Source: JBFMFR01 sp040752025 (lineage in GTDB: Bacteria > Chloroflexota > Anaerolineae > Anaerolineales > UBA4823). From it: 64,000 nucleotides of DNA. The stretch's first letter is position 1, and each line of letters opens with the position of its first letter. Positions 7,554-15,793 of this stretch are shown one piece after another. A model generated the notes under the pieces. It was given only the letters and a program-made list of their open reading frames with translations. It made no database searches and was not told the DNA's origin. The translations under genes were made by a program, and so were the position numbers. The stretch lies in the NCBI GenBank assembly GCA_040752025.1, contig JBFMFR010000002.1, positions 221,098 through 285,097 on the forward strand. Direction: 5' to 3'.

Positions 7554-9188
7554 ATGGAACAACAGAAAATCACAGACGATTTGCACGCTCTGCTGGCGGT
7601 GTTGCCGCCTCCGATCGCGGAGGCAGTCACACAGGCCGACGACAGCGATAACTTACTGGAGGTGATCCTGGACCTGGGCCGTTTGCCCACGGCGCGTTTC
7701 GTGATGCGCGAGGTTGTGCTCAGCCAGGTTGAGGTATTGCGTGATCAAATCGATTACGTTGTCGAGCGTATCGGCGAGTTTGATACAGATAATCGGGCCG
7801 GTATGGAGCGCACCTTGCATCGCATCTCGGCCATCCGCAACCGGCGCGGGCACATCGTTGGCCTGACCTGCCGGTTGGGGCGCGCCGTATATGGCACCAC
7901 CGATATTATCAAGGATCTGATCGAGAGTGGCAAGAGCCTGCTCATCCTGGGACGCCCAGGTGTGGGTAAAACGACCATGCTGCGTGAAGCCGCCCGAATT
8001 CTGGCTGAGAGCAAGCGCGTGGTGATCGTGGACACTTCCAACGAGATCGGTGGAGATGGTGATGTGCCGCACCCGGCCGTGGGGCGCGCCCGGCGCATGC
8101 AGGTTGCCACGCCCTCGCTGCAGCACGAAGTCATGATCGAAGCTGTGGAGAATCACAACCCAGAGGCGATCGTGATCGATGAGATCGGGCGCGAGCTGGA
8201 AGCCGCCGCTGCCCGCACCATTGCCGAGCGCGGTGTGCAACTGATTGGCACGGCGCATGGCAATACCCTCGAGAACCTTCTGCTCAACCCGACTCTATCT
8301 GACCTGGTAGGTGGGATCGAGTCGGTTACGCTGTCCGATGAAGAGGCGCGGCGGCGCGGCACTCAGAAGACCGTGCTGGAACGGCGTTCGCCGCCTACCT
8401 TCGATGTTCTCATCGAAATCCAGACCCGCGACCGCCTGGCGATCCACTTGGATGTGGCGGCTGCGGTCGACAGTTTGCTGCGTGGTTACCCTCTCCCACC
8501 GGAGATTCGCTCGCGCATCAACGATGAAATTCGCATCGAGCGTGCCCCGCTTCCTACGCGCACGCCCGGGGTGGGCCAGCAGGGTTTTCGCCGCCAGGGC
8601 AATGGCGCCCAGCAGGACCGCCCTAACCAGTCAGGCAGTAGCCCGTACGGGCGCACTGCCACGAGTATGGTCCCGTTGGGTGGTTACGAAACCCCTTCTG
8701 GGCGCGAACGCCCCAACCTGCAAACCGTGCGGATCTACCCCTATGGCGTGGCGCGTAACCGGTTGTTGCAGGCTGCCAAGCGCCTTGGGGTGCCGGCTTT
8801 GATCGTTAATGAGGCGGGCGATGCGGATGTGTTGGTTACCCTGCGCGCCTATTACCGCAAACGCCAGCGTACGATTGTGGAAGCCGAACATCGCAACGTG
8901 CCTATCTATGTGCTGCGAGCCAACACGGTTAACCAGATGCAGCAGTTCCTGAGCGATTTGTTCAATTTGTACGCTGATGTGGGCGGTGAAGCCGGGCTGG
9001 ACTCGGTGCTGCAAGATACCCAATCGGCGATCAAAGCAGTGATGAACGGAGAGCGCTGGGTGGAATTGGAGCCAGCCTCTTCGGCAATCCGCCGCTTGCA
9101 GCATCAAATGGCGCGCGAATCCAACCTGATCTCGCACTCTTACGGTAAAGAGCCCAACCGGCGAGTGCGCATCTTCCGCGAAACGTGA
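7554..9188 (+). CDS. AAA ATPase with C-terminal R3H domain (SpoIIIAA/Ycf45-like)
   Basis: A 544-residue protein in the family related to sporulation protein SpoIIIAA and plastid Ycf45. The N-terminal half holds an ATPase core with Walker A GRPGVGKTTM near residue 132, a strand VVIVDTSNEIGGDG, Walker B EAIVIDEIGRELEA and GTAHGNTLENL. A proline- and glutamine-rich linker (about residues 335-390) leads to a C-terminal nucleic-acid-binding R3H module, seen as RRLQHQMARESNLISHSYG followed by EPNRRVRIF. Such proteins are widespread in Chloroflexota, cyanobacteria and Firmicutes; the molecular role is not settled, but ssDNA or RNA binding coupled to ATP hydrolysis is expected. Followed by tmk after 19 bases. 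Confidence 0.88.
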   Translation: MEQQKITDDLHALLAVLPPPIAEAVTQADDSDNLLEVILDLGRLPTARFVMREVVLSQVEVLRDQIDYVVERIGEFDTDNRAGMERTLHRISAIRNRRGHIVGLTCRLGRAVYGTTDIIKDLIESGKSLLILGRPGVGKTTMLREAARILAESKRVVIVDTSNEIGGDGDVPHPAVGRARRMQVATPSLQHEVMIEAVENHNPEAIVIDEIGRELEAAAARTIAERGVQLIGTAHGNTLENLLLNPTLSDLVGGIESVTLSDEEARRRGTQKTVLERRSPPTFDVLIEIQTRDRLAIHLDVAAAVDSLLRGYPLPPEIRSRINDEIRIERAPLPTRTPGVGQQGFRRQGNGAQQDRPNQSGSSPYGRTATSMVPLGGYETPSGRERPNLQTVRIYPYGVARNRLLQAAKRLGVPALIVNEAGDADVLVTLRAYYRKRQRTIVEAEHRNVPIYVLRANTVNQMQQFLSDLFNLYADVGGEAGLDSVLQDTQSAIKAVMNGERWVELEPASSAIRRLQHQMARESNLISHSYGKEPNRRVRIFRET

Positions 9189-9207
9189 TGAGATCCTAAA
9201 GGCCCAT

Positions 9208-9855
9208 ATGTTCATCACGCTGGAAGGCCCAGAAGGCTGCGGAAAAACCAGCCAGATCGCATTGTTAGGCGAGTTCCTGCGCCAGCAAGGCCGCTCTGTC
9301 GTGCTGCTGCGCGAGCCGGGTGGTACAACGATCGGCGACCAGGTGCGCGCCGTGTTGCTGAGTATGAAGAACCAGGAGATGTGCACTCGTACCGAGATCT
9401 TGCTCTTCCAGGCATCGCGTGCTCAACTGGTTGAACAGGTTATCCGCCCGCGCCTGGCGCAAGGCGACCTGGTCTTGTGCGACCGCTACGCCGACTCGAC
9501 ACTGGCTTATCAGGGTTATGGCTACCAGAAATTTCACCTGGCCGAGCTCAAACGGCTGGTAGATTTCGCTACCGGAGGGTTGAAACCAGACCTAACCTTG
9601 TTGTTGGATGTGGATGTGGAAACCGGCTTGCAACGGCGTATGCAGGGTGGTGGAGTCAATCGCCTGGATGCGCTCGAGTTGGATTTTCACCGGCGCGTGC
9701 GCCAGGGGTACCTGGAGATGGCTCGAGCCGAGCCGCAACGCTGGGAAATCATCGACGCCGGGCAATCCCTGGAAGATGTGCAGCAGGCGCTGCGCCAGGT
9801 TGTAACCCAAAGGTTGCAACTATCCTGGTCGCCGGAGAGCGGCGGCCCAGGATGA
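9208..9855 (+). CDS. tmk: thymidylate kinase
   Basis: Phosphorylates dTMP to dTDP in the dTTP pathway. The 215-residue protein has the P-loop GPEGCGKTS at residues 7-15, the DR(Y/H) motif CDRYADSTLAYQGYG near residue 91, the substrate loop and LID region LQRRMQGGGVNRLD, and the family end VQQALRQVVTQRL. Length is normal. The stop codon lies 4 bases from the stop of the convergent zinc-ribbon gene, so the two transcription units may read into one another. Confidence 0.96.
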   Translation: MFITLEGPEGCGKTSQIALLGEFLRQQGRSVVLLREPGGTTIGDQVRAVLLSMKNQEMCTRTEILLFQASRAQLVEQVIRPRLAQGDLVLCDRYADSTLAYQGYGYQKFHLAELKRLVDFATGGLKPDLTLLLDVDVETGLQRRMQGGGVNRLDALELDFHRRVRQGYLEMARAEPQRWEIIDAGQSLEDVQQALRQVVTQRLQLSWSPESGGPG

Positions 9856-9859
9856 CCGG

Positions 9860-10270
9860 TCAAAAATCGTCCCCAGAGTCGAAGCCGCCAGGGGCAAAAT
9901 CACTGCCGCCCTCGCCGCCAAGATCGGGCAGGGCTGCCTCGATGTCCTCTGGGCTCTGTCCGGATTCCAGGCGGCCGATGACTTCATCGAACTCTGGCCC
10001 CATATCCTCGCCCATTTCGCGGCTCATCTTGCGCATCATCTTGCCCAGGGCGCGCGGATCTTCTTCCAGGCCATCCAGATCGCCCGCATCGGCGAAGTCG
10101 TCCAGGCGGCTGTCTTCAGATTTGGCGATGCGGATGCGGCCGATGCGTCGCTGTACGTTGCTGCTCTGGCAGTGCGGGCAGGCCACCGGGCGTGTGCCAT
10201 ATTCATCGTAAGTCATAAAAATTTCGAAGCGTTTGCGGCATTCTAAGCAACGATATTGGTAATTGGGCAT
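9860..10270 (-). CDS. FmdB-type zinc-ribbon protein with acidic tail
   Basis: A 136-residue protein. Residues 1-45 form the FmdB/CxxC_CxxC_SSSS zinc ribbon: YQYRCLECRKRFEIF, then VACPHCQSSNVQRRIG, giving two CxxC pairs about 25 residues apart. The remaining two thirds are a low-complexity, acidic tail rich in Asp, Glu and Gly (LDGLEEDPRALGKMM, EGGSDFAPGG). FmdB domains are regulatory or ancillary and often stand alone. The ATG at 10270 is used because the longer frame to 10432 is not family-like and would overlap the gmk promoter. The gene is divergent from gmk and convergent with tmk. Confidence 0.85.
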   Translation of the reverse strand: MPNYQYRCLECRKRFEIFMTYDEYGTRPVACPHCQSSNVQRRIGRIRIAKSEDSRLDDFADAGDLDGLEEDPRALGKMMRKMSREMGEDMGPEFDEVIGRLESGQSPEDIEAALPDLGGEGGSDFAPGGFDSGDDF

Positions 10271-10328
10271 AATCTGTCTCCAATAAGGTAGAAAATTGTC
10301 TTTTCCGGCCCTGAAATGGGCCAGGCAA

Positions 10329-10336
10329 ATTATAAT
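10329..10336. promoter_or_regulatory. symmetric -10 element (ATTATAAT) between FmdB-like gene and gmk
   Basis: ATTATAAT is its own reverse complement, so a TATAAT hexamer is present on both strands and could start transcription toward gmk and toward the zinc-ribbon gene. A separate dyad GGCCC (10307-10311) and GGGCC (10318-10322) lies just upstream. No good -35 was found at proper spacing for either direction. Confidence 0.4.
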
Positions 10337-10365
10337 CAAGGCATCCCATCTGTAAAGAGGCGATC

Positions 10366-10989
10366 GTGGAAGATATACAAAATCCATATAACCACCAGGT
10401 TCAACCCTTGTTGGTCGTGATCTCTGGCCCATCAGGGGTCGGTAAAGATACGGTGATTGACCGCATGAAGCAACGCGGGTTGCCTTTTCACTTTGTGATT
10501 ACTGCTACTACACGCCCGCCGCGCCCCGATGAGCGGCATGGGGTGGATTATTTCTTTATCTCACACGATGAGTTCGCTGAGATGATCGAAAAGGGCGAAC
10601 TATTAGAATATGCGATCGTTTATAACGATTATAAGGGCATTCCGAAGCAGCAAGTGCGCCAGGCCCTGGAAACTGGTAAAGATGTGGTCATGCGCCTGGA
10701 TGTTCAGGGGGCAGCTACCATCCGACAGCTTTGCCCGGATGCCTTGTTGGTATTCTTGACCACGCAGGATGAAGAAGAAATGATCCAGCGCTTGAAAATC
10801 CGCAAGAGCGAAACGCCCGAAGGCTTGAAATTGCGCATCGCCACGGCGCGCCAGGAACTCAAACGCTTGCCAGAGTTCGATTACGTGGTGGTCAACCGCG
10901 AGAACCAGCTCGATCAGGCCGTAGATACCATCATGGCCATCATCCAGGCCGAGCACCACCGCACCAAGCCGCGCAAGGTAACCCTATGA
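10366..10989 (+). CDS. gmk: guanylate kinase
   Basis: Converts GMP to GDP. The 207-residue protein has the P-loop SGPSGVGKDT near residue 20 and the GMP-binding region TATTRPPRPDERHGVDYFFIS, then EYAIVYNDYKGIP, DVQGAATIRQL and the C-terminal YVVVNRENQLDQAV. The start codon is GTG at 10366, preceded by AAGAGGCGATC; no better ATG precedes the P-loop. It overlaps the rhomboid gene by 4 bases (ATGA), so the two are translationally coupled. Confidence 0.96.
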   Translation: MEDIQNPYNHQVQPLLVVISGPSGVGKDTVIDRMKQRGLPFHFVITATTRPPRPDERHGVDYFFISHDEFAEMIEKGELLEYAIVYNDYKGIPKQQVRQALETGKDVVMRLDVQGAATIRQLCPDALLVFLTTQDEEEMIQRLKIRKSETPEGLKLRIATARQELKRLPEFDYVVVNRENQLDQAVDTIMAIIQAEHHRTKPRKVTL

Positions 10990-11786
10990 ACGGCGATTAT
11001 TCTCCTCAAAATAACATCCCTGCGCCACCGGCCGATTCGATCTCGACTCCTACCCAACCGCGTTCGGTTTTGGTCCGCTTTCAGGGTGTGAAACCAAACG
11101 TCACGTTCACGCTGATCGGTCTGACCGTGTTGATTTTCGTGCTGCAATCAGCCAGTGATTACTTGCTCGGCTATGATATTCCCGCAGGCCTGGGTGTGAA
11201 GGATAACGCCGGCATCCTGGCTGGAGAGTTATGGCGATTGTTTACGCCCATGCTGCTGCACGGCAGCGTCTTGCATATCCTCTTCAACATGTACGCGCTC
11301 TATTCGCTGGGCCCCAGTCTGGAAGCTCACTACGGGCACCGGCGCTTCCTGGCGCTGTACGTACTGGCTGGTTTCGCTGGCAATGTGGTTTCGTTTATCT
11401 TTAGCCCGCAGCCCTCATTGGGTTCTTCCACTGCTATCTTTGGCCTGTTGGGGGCTTACGGGGTGTTTGCTTATCAAAACCGGCGCATTTTCGGCAAACA
11501 GGCCCGCAGTACGTTGACCAACGTGATCGTGATCGCTCTAATCAACCTGGTAATTGGCATGGCCCCAATGATCGACAACTGGGGCCACGTTGGTGGATTG
11601 GCTGGCGGCACACTCTTCGCCTGGTTGGCTGGCCCAATATTGCAGCCTGAGGGCGTTTTCCCGGATTTGCGGCTGGTCAACCAGCGCACTCGCGCAGGCG
11701 TGCTGCGCGCTGGCGTTGTTACCGGCGGGTTGTTCGGCCTGCTGGCTCTGCTGACAATTTTATACCGGTTAATGTTTCCTGGCTAA
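10986..11786 (+). CDS. rhomboid family intramembrane serine protease
   Basis: A 266-residue integral membrane protein. After a polar N-terminus of about 45 residues come six or seven hydrophobic helices. The rhomboid marks are LLHGSVLHILFNMYALYSLG (helix 2 HxxxN), the catalytic serine in GSSTAIFGLLGAYG near residue 147, and the catalytic histidine in GHVGGLAGG near residue 201. It would cleave transmembrane segments of other membrane proteins. It is coupled to gmk by a 4-base overlap and ends just before a hairpin terminator. No link is shown to the sorting-type tail of the protein at 22863, though rhomboid proteases can process such tails. Confidence 0.93.
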   Translation: MNGDYSPQNNIPAPPADSISTPTQPRSVLVRFQGVKPNVTFTLIGLTVLIFVLQSASDYLLGYDIPAGLGVKDNAGILAGELWRLFTPMLLHGSVLHILFNMYALYSLGPSLEAHYGHRRFLALYVLAGFAGNVVSFIFSPQPSLGSSTAIFGLLGAYGVFAYQNRRIFGKQARSTLTNVIVIALINLVIGMAPMIDNWGHVGGLAGGTLFAWLAGPILQPEGVFPDLRLVNQRTRAGVLRAGVVTGGLFGLLALLTILYRLMFPG

Positions 11787-11787
11787 C

Positions 11788-11816
11788 AAAAGGACCCGGG
11801 ATTGCCGGGCCCTTTC
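11788..11816. terminator. hairpin between convergent rhomboid and acidic-protein genes
   Basis: AAAAGG-a-CCCGG, loop GATTG, CCGGG-c-CCTTT forms a near-perfect stem just after the rhomboid stop codon and before the stop of the convergent gene at 11853. The T-tract is short in both directions, so termination is probably bidirectional but moderate. Confidence 0.6.
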
Positions 11817-11852
11817 GTATTCGAAACAGTTTGGGGGTCTTCCCCAGAAGTA

Positions 11853-12242
11853 TCACGGTTCAGGGAATTCTGGGCCATCGAAGAGATCATCGTCGATGTC
11901 GTCATCGATGTCATCGTAACCCATTTCCAGTTCTACTTCTTCGTTTTGAAGGCGAACCCACAGCAATAACACCTGGCCTTCATCAACATCCATTGTCCGG
12001 GCAGCCACGATGGGCGCCTGGGCCTCCAGGCCCTCCGGGCTGCGAAATTCCAGGTGAATATCTTGCTGGTTGCGCCAGGCGCGATGGCAGCGTTCGACCA
12101 GCGCCGGGCCATTGTACGTGCGCAGGCGCGTCAGGGCAATCTCGGCCAGATAAGGGCCTTCGTTCAGTCCTAGTGCCCAGCCGTCGTTGACCGATTCAAA
12201 AGTGGGGGGCGGACCCTCGATAATCGTGATCTTTTCTTCCAT
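11853..12242 (-). CDS. conserved-looking acidic protein, function unknown
   Basis: A 129-residue protein starting MEEKITIIEGPPPTFE from the ATG at 12242, which has GGAG eight bases upstream. The body (residues 20-100) is a mixed alpha/beta fold with GPYLAEIALTRLRTYNGPAL and FRSPEGLEAQAPIVAARTMDV; the tail is a run of alternating aspartate and isoleucine/leucine (DDIDDDIDDDLFDG). No catalytic or binding motif is seen. It is monocistronic. A longer frame to 12284 exists but lacks a ribosome-binding site. Confidence 0.6.
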   Translation of the reverse strand: MEEKITIIEGPPPTFESVNDGWALGLNEGPYLAEIALTRLRTYNGPALVERCHRAWRNQQDIHLEFRSPEGLEAQAPIVAARTMDVDEGQVLLLWVRLQNEEVELEMGYDDIDDDIDDDLFDGPEFPEP

Positions 12243-12330
12243 GTTAGTTTCTCCGCGGGCGGAATCATACCACGAAACCCTCAAAGTTCATGCCCTGGTT
12301 TTAGTATAATGGGGGCCTGGAGAATATTCT

Positions 12331-12681
12331 ATGCATAAATTAATGATCCTGATTTATCCCTCCGCCGCCTGGGAGGCCCAGGAGCAGCATTGGCCCGAAT
12401 TTCTGCGACTGGCAGAAAGCATGCCAAATCTGCGCCGTGAAGCGATCAGCCGTGTCGAGCAGCATCTCTTTGGCGATCAGGCTATCGTGCAGGTACACGA
12501 ACTCTTTTTCGATACGTTGGTCGATGCACAGCAAGCCATGTCCTCGCCCCAGGGTCGCCAGGCCGGCCAGTTGCTGCAGCAAATGACGGGTGGGCGCATG
12601 GCTTTGTTCTTTGCTGAACACAAGGAAGACGAGATAGCCAACATCCTCAAATACAGGCAGCAGGATGAAGCTGCCAACTAG
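12331..12681 (+). CDS. EthD-like dimeric alpha/beta-barrel protein
   Basis: A 116-residue protein beginning MHKLMILIYPSAAWE, with NLRREAISRVEQHLFG, VHELFFDTLVDAQQAMSSP and GGRMALFFAEHKED. This order of strands and helices is that of the EthD family of ferredoxin-like dimers, whose members range from ethyl-tert-butyl-ether degradation to uncharacterised reductase-like proteins. No metal or haem ligand is evident, so the activity is open. A TATAAT at 12305-12310 lies at a good distance upstream. The gene overlaps the M23 peptidase gene by 17 bases. Confidence 0.7.
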   Translation: MHKLMILIYPSAAWEAQEQHWPEFLRLAESMPNLRREAISRVEQHLFGDQAIVQVHELFFDTLVDAQQAMSSPQGRQAGQLLQQMTGGRMALFFAEHKEDEIANILKYRQQDEAAN

Positions 12682-13414
12682 AAACAGGATGAACCTGTCG
12701 TTTGGTTGTGGCCTGTTGGTAGCGGTAGCACTTGGCCTGGCTCTGGGTTTGGGCTATCTGGCCTATCGCAGCCTGGGCTACAGTTCCCCTCGTTCACGGC
12801 GAGTGTGGGCCTGGCTGGACGATCCGGCTGCTCATCCAGAATGGGCGGTGCATAACGGGCAGCGCTGCGGCGAAGCGCCCTTCATCATGCCCACGGATGG
12901 TTTTATTGGTTTCCTGTGGGATGATTCCTTTCGCATTGGCCATCGCCACCAGGGCATTGACATCTTCGGCGGTGGACAGGTGAACGAAACCCCGGTGGTC
13001 GTCGCTTACCCTGGCTACCTGACGCGCCTGGCGGATTGGAAATCCACCGTTATCGTGCGTGTCCCGGACGATCCGCTGCAGCCTGGCCGACAGATTTGGA
13101 CGTATTACACGCATATGGCCAGCCCGAGTGGCGAATCCTACATCGTCTCGGAATTTCCGCCGGATACCCACGAAATATATGTGGAAGCTGGCACTTTGTT
13201 GGGTTACCAGGGCAACTATTCGGGCACGCCGGGCAACCCGACGGGCGTGCACCTGCATTTTTCGATTGTGTTGGATGATGGTCAGGGCAGTTTCCGCAAC
13301 GAGATGGAATTTGCCAACACCTTGGATCCATCCCCTTACCTGGGATTGGCGTTGAACGCCAAATCGAATCCGGATGCAATCCCAATCTGTCCGGAATCGA
13401 GCGCGGGTGACTGA
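12665..13414 (+). CDS. membrane-anchored M23 (LytM-like) peptidase
   Basis: A 249-residue protein with an N-terminal membrane anchor (CGLLVAVALGLALGLGYLAY, about residues 15-35) and an extracytoplasmic M23 domain. Zinc ligands are visible in HRHQGIDIFGG (HxxxD, near residue 97) and GVHLHFSIV (HxH, near residue 197). The family cuts peptide cross-links in peptidoglycan. Its domain is split by an unusually long insert between the two motifs (about residues 110-190, including YTHMASPSGE). The start is uncertain: ATG at 12665 overlaps the EthD gene and an ATG at 12689 is also in frame. Confidence 0.85.
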   Translation: MKLPTRNRMNLSFGCGLLVAVALGLALGLGYLAYRSLGYSSPRSRRVWAWLDDPAAHPEWAVHNGQRCGEAPFIMPTDGFIGFLWDDSFRIGHRHQGIDIFGGGQVNETPVVVAYPGYLTRLADWKSTVIVRVPDDPLQPGRQIWTYYTHMASPSGESYIVSEFPPDTHEIYVEAGTLLGYQGNYSGTPGNPTGVHLHFSIVLDDGQGSFRNEMEFANTLDPSPYLGLALNAKSNPDAIPICPESSAGD

Positions 13415-14120
13415 ATTGAATGAATTTGCTGGGAAGGTCGCTCTGGTAACTGGGGCCGGGAAAGGGTCCGGAAGGGCAGTCGCCCAGGCTTTCGCCGCGC
13501 GTGGCGCCGTGGTGGCTGCCAACGACCTGACCCCCATCAACCTGGATGAAACCCTCGAAAGTATCCAATCTCAAGGGGGGCGCGCCCGGGATTACATTTT
13601 CGATGTAGCGAAGAAAATGCCTATCCAGGCCCTGGTGGAGGCAGTCTTACGTGATTGGGAACGCATTGATTTCCTGGTCACCTGCGCCAGCGTACAGCCG
13701 CAGGCTACCGTCTTGAACATGGATGAATGGGATTGGCATCGCACCATGGATGTCAACCTGGCTGGCCCCTTTTTCTGTATGCAAGTTGTTGGGCGAGTGA
13801 TGCGCCAGCAAGGCGGCGGGTCGATTGTGAACATCATCGCCACATCTGGGCAGGATCAGGTCTTGCCTGGTCAGGCTGCTTATCTTGCCAGCCAGAGCGG
13901 CCTGATGGCGTTAACACGCGCCGCGGCCCAGGAGTTGGCGGACCACAAAATCCGCGTCAACACCGTTTGTTTGCCTGCTTTGGGGCCAACTCCGCTGACC
14001 AGTGCCCTCACCGATGAACAAGCTTATCTTTATCAGGAGGCAGCCCAGGCGGCTGTCTCCCTTTGCAGTCAATCTGCCGTCGACACCACCGGACAGATCA
14101 TCCACATCCCTGGCGGCTAA
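13407..14120 (+). CDS. short-chain dehydrogenase/reductase homologue lacking the catalytic lysine
   Basis: A 237-residue Rossmann protein with the cofactor motif TGAGKGSG, DVNLAGPF and the usual C-terminal G(Q)IIHIPGG. The active site is altered: the family Y-x-x-x-K reads YLASQ, so the lysine is glutamine, and the NNAG motif reads TCAS. The serine is still present in IIATSG. The protein may be a poor or dead oxidoreductase with a structural or binding role. The GTG at 13407 is preferred because the domain begins right there; an in-frame ATG at 13374 adds 11 non-family residues and overlaps the M23 gene. It lies just upstream of an enoyl-CoA hydratase gene. Confidence 0.85.
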   Translation: MTELNEFAGKVALVTGAGKGSGRAVAQAFAARGAVVAANDLTPINLDETLESIQSQGGRARDYIFDVAKKMPIQALVEAVLRDWERIDFLVTCASVQPQATVLNMDEWDWHRTMDVNLAGPFFCMQVVGRVMRQQGGGSIVNIIATSGQDQVLPGQAAYLASQSGLMALTRAAAQELADHKIRVNTVCLPALGPTPLTSALTDEQAYLYQEAAQAAVSLCSQSAVDTTGQIIHIPGG

Positions 14121-14161
14121 CTCTATGCATTGTTTTCAAACGGTTGTTTATGGAGGAATCC

Positions 14162-14938
14162 ATGTCTACTTACGAAACCATCCTGACTGAAGTTCGCGGG
14201 CGTGTGGGCCTGGCGCGGCTGAACCGCCCTCAGGCGTTGAACGCCCTGAACAATACTTTGCTGGAAGAATTGATGCTCGCCCTGGCAACTTTCGACCAGG
14301 ATGATCAGATCGGCGCTATGCTGGTCACCGGCAGCGATAAGGCTTTTGCGGCTGGCGCGGACATCAAAGAGATGGCAGATGCAACCGCCATCGAGATGCT
14401 GGCGCGCGATCATGTCGCCCGCTTCGAGCATATCCGCCAGATCAAGAAGCCCGTCATCGCGGCAGTCTCCGGTTGGTGCCTGGGAGGCGGCTGCGAACTG
14501 GCAATGTCGTGCGATATGATCGTGGCTTCAGAGACCGCCCGTTTCGGACAACCCGAAGTGACGATCGGCGTTATTCCTGGGGCGGGGGGCACTCAGCGTC
14601 TGACCAGGGCAGTGGGCAAGGCCGTTGCCATGGAGATGATCCTGAACAACCGTACGCTGACCGCCCAAGAGGCGCTGCATTTTGGCCTGGTCAACCGGGT
14701 GTCGCCAGTCGAAACGTACCTAGATGAAGCCCTGGACCTGGCCGCTGAGATTGCCAGCCGGGCGCCTCTGGCGGTGCGCCTGGCCAAAGAGGCCATAGAC
14801 AATGCCTTCGATGCCCTTCTCTCAGATGGGTTGGCGGCCGAACGCAGGGCTTTCTATTTTCTGTTTGCCAGTGCTGATCAAAAAGAGGGCATGGCTGCTT
14901 TTATAGAGAAGCGTAAACCAGAGTGGAAAGGGCAATAA
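14162..14938 (+). CDS. enoyl-CoA hydratase/isomerase family protein
   Basis: A crotonase-fold protein of 258 residues, the usual length. The oxyanion-hole residues are in FAAGADIKEMAD, and the two catalytic glutamates of hydratases are both present, in GGGCELAMSC and FGQPEVTIG, 20 residues apart as in rat mitochondrial hydratase. GVIPGAGGTQRLTRAVGKA is also intact. It therefore probably adds water to a 2-enoyl-CoA in beta-oxidation. The ATG at 14162 follows TATGGAGGAATCC; the frame is open further upstream but without family residues. Confidence 0.94.
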   Translation: MSTYETILTEVRGRVGLARLNRPQALNALNNTLLEELMLALATFDQDDQIGAMLVTGSDKAFAAGADIKEMADATAIEMLARDHVARFEHIRQIKKPVIAAVSGWCLGGGCELAMSCDMIVASETARFGQPEVTIGVIPGAGGTQRLTRAVGKAVAMEMILNNRTLTAQEALHFGLVNRVSPVETYLDEALDLAAEIASRAPLAVRLAKEAIDNAFDALLSDGLAAERRAFYFLFASADQKEGMAAFIEKRKPEWKGQ

Positions 14939-14949
14939 ACGCCAGCGGT

Positions 14950-15783
14950 ATGCCAGCGACTCCAAATCAGGTTTCATCAAAGGAATTGGCGGCTGGCTTG
15001 CAGGCGTTGGATATCCCACCGGCTGCCCCGGTTCTGGCGCACGCCTCGCTCTCGGCCTTCGGGCGGGTGCAGGGGGGAGCCGCAACCGTTGTCGAGGCCC
15101 TGCTGGACGCTTTCGTTACGCTGGTGATGCCGGTTTTTACGTACAAAGCCATGCTTGTGCCAGAGGTGGGCCCGGTAGATAATGCCATTACATACGGCAG
15201 CGCCAAAGGTGCCAACCGCATGGCAGATTTCTTTCGCCCAGAGATGCCGGCCGATCGGATGATGGGCGTGGTCGCAGAGGCGCTGCGCTGCCACCCTGAG
15301 GCGCAGCGCTCGACGCACCCGATTTTATCCTTCGCCGGGGTAAATGCGGATACGATTCTGGAAAGCCAGACTTTAGCCCAGCCGCTGGCTCCGGTTGGGT
15401 CGCTGGCTGCTCAAGGCGGCTGGGTGCTGTTGCTGGGCGTCGATCACACTTGCAATACCAGCATTCATTACGCCGAGCGGCTGGCGGGGCGCAAGCAGTT
15501 CATCCGTTGGGCGCTTACCCCAAGAGGCGTGGTCGAATGTCCAAATTGGCCGGGTTGCTCGGATGGCTTCGAAGCCATTGCGCCGCGCCTGGTTGGGGTG
15601 ACCCATAGAGCGCAAATTGGCCAGGCGCACATCCAGGCTGTTCCACTGGTAGACCTGGTTGAAATTGTGCGCGCCTGCATCGCTGAAGATCCCCTGGCGT
15701 TGCTGTGTGAGAGAGCAAGCTGCCAGCGCTGCCAGGCAACGCGCATCCGGGTGGTCAGGAACGCGCCCCGGACGGTTCCATAA
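14950..15783 (+). CDS. AAC(3)-family N-acetyltransferase
   Basis: A 277-residue member of the antibiotic 3-N-acetyltransferase superfamily, which acetylates aminoglycosides or, in other members, different amines. Visible marks are VLAHASLSAFGRVQGGAATVV, MPVFTYKAML, RSTHPILSFAGV and LLLGVDHTCNTSIHYAE, which line the acetyl-CoA and substrate site. Resistance should not be assumed, since many chromosomal homologues have other substrates. A C-terminal cluster of cysteines (LCERASCQRCQ) is uncommon. The ATG at 14950 is 11 bases after the hydratase stop; an in-frame GTG at 14923 would overlap it. Confidence 0.85.
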   Translation: MPATPNQVSSKELAAGLQALDIPPAAPVLAHASLSAFGRVQGGAATVVEALLDAFVTLVMPVFTYKAMLVPEVGPVDNAITYGSAKGANRMADFFRPEMPADRMMGVVAEALRCHPEAQRSTHPILSFAGVNADTILESQTLAQPLAPVGSLAAQGGWVLLLGVDHTCNTSIHYAERLAGRKQFIRWALTPRGVVECPNWPGCSDGFEAIAPRLVGVTHRAQIGQAHIQAVPLVDLVEIVRACIAEDPLALLCERASCQRCQATRIRVVRNAPRTVP

Positions 15784-15793
15784 CTGCCTGGTC

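Noticed and set aside
10296..10336. TTGTCT and TATAAT ahead of gmk as a promoter pair
   Set aside because: The spacer is 29 bases, so the hexamers cannot be used together; only the symmetric -10 is listed.
10986..11786. Rhomboid gene as the dedicated processing enzyme of the sorting-type tail at 22863
   Set aside because: The genes are 11 kb apart and the rhomboid is coupled to gmk, with ordinary rhomboid motifs. There is no sequence evidence for the link.
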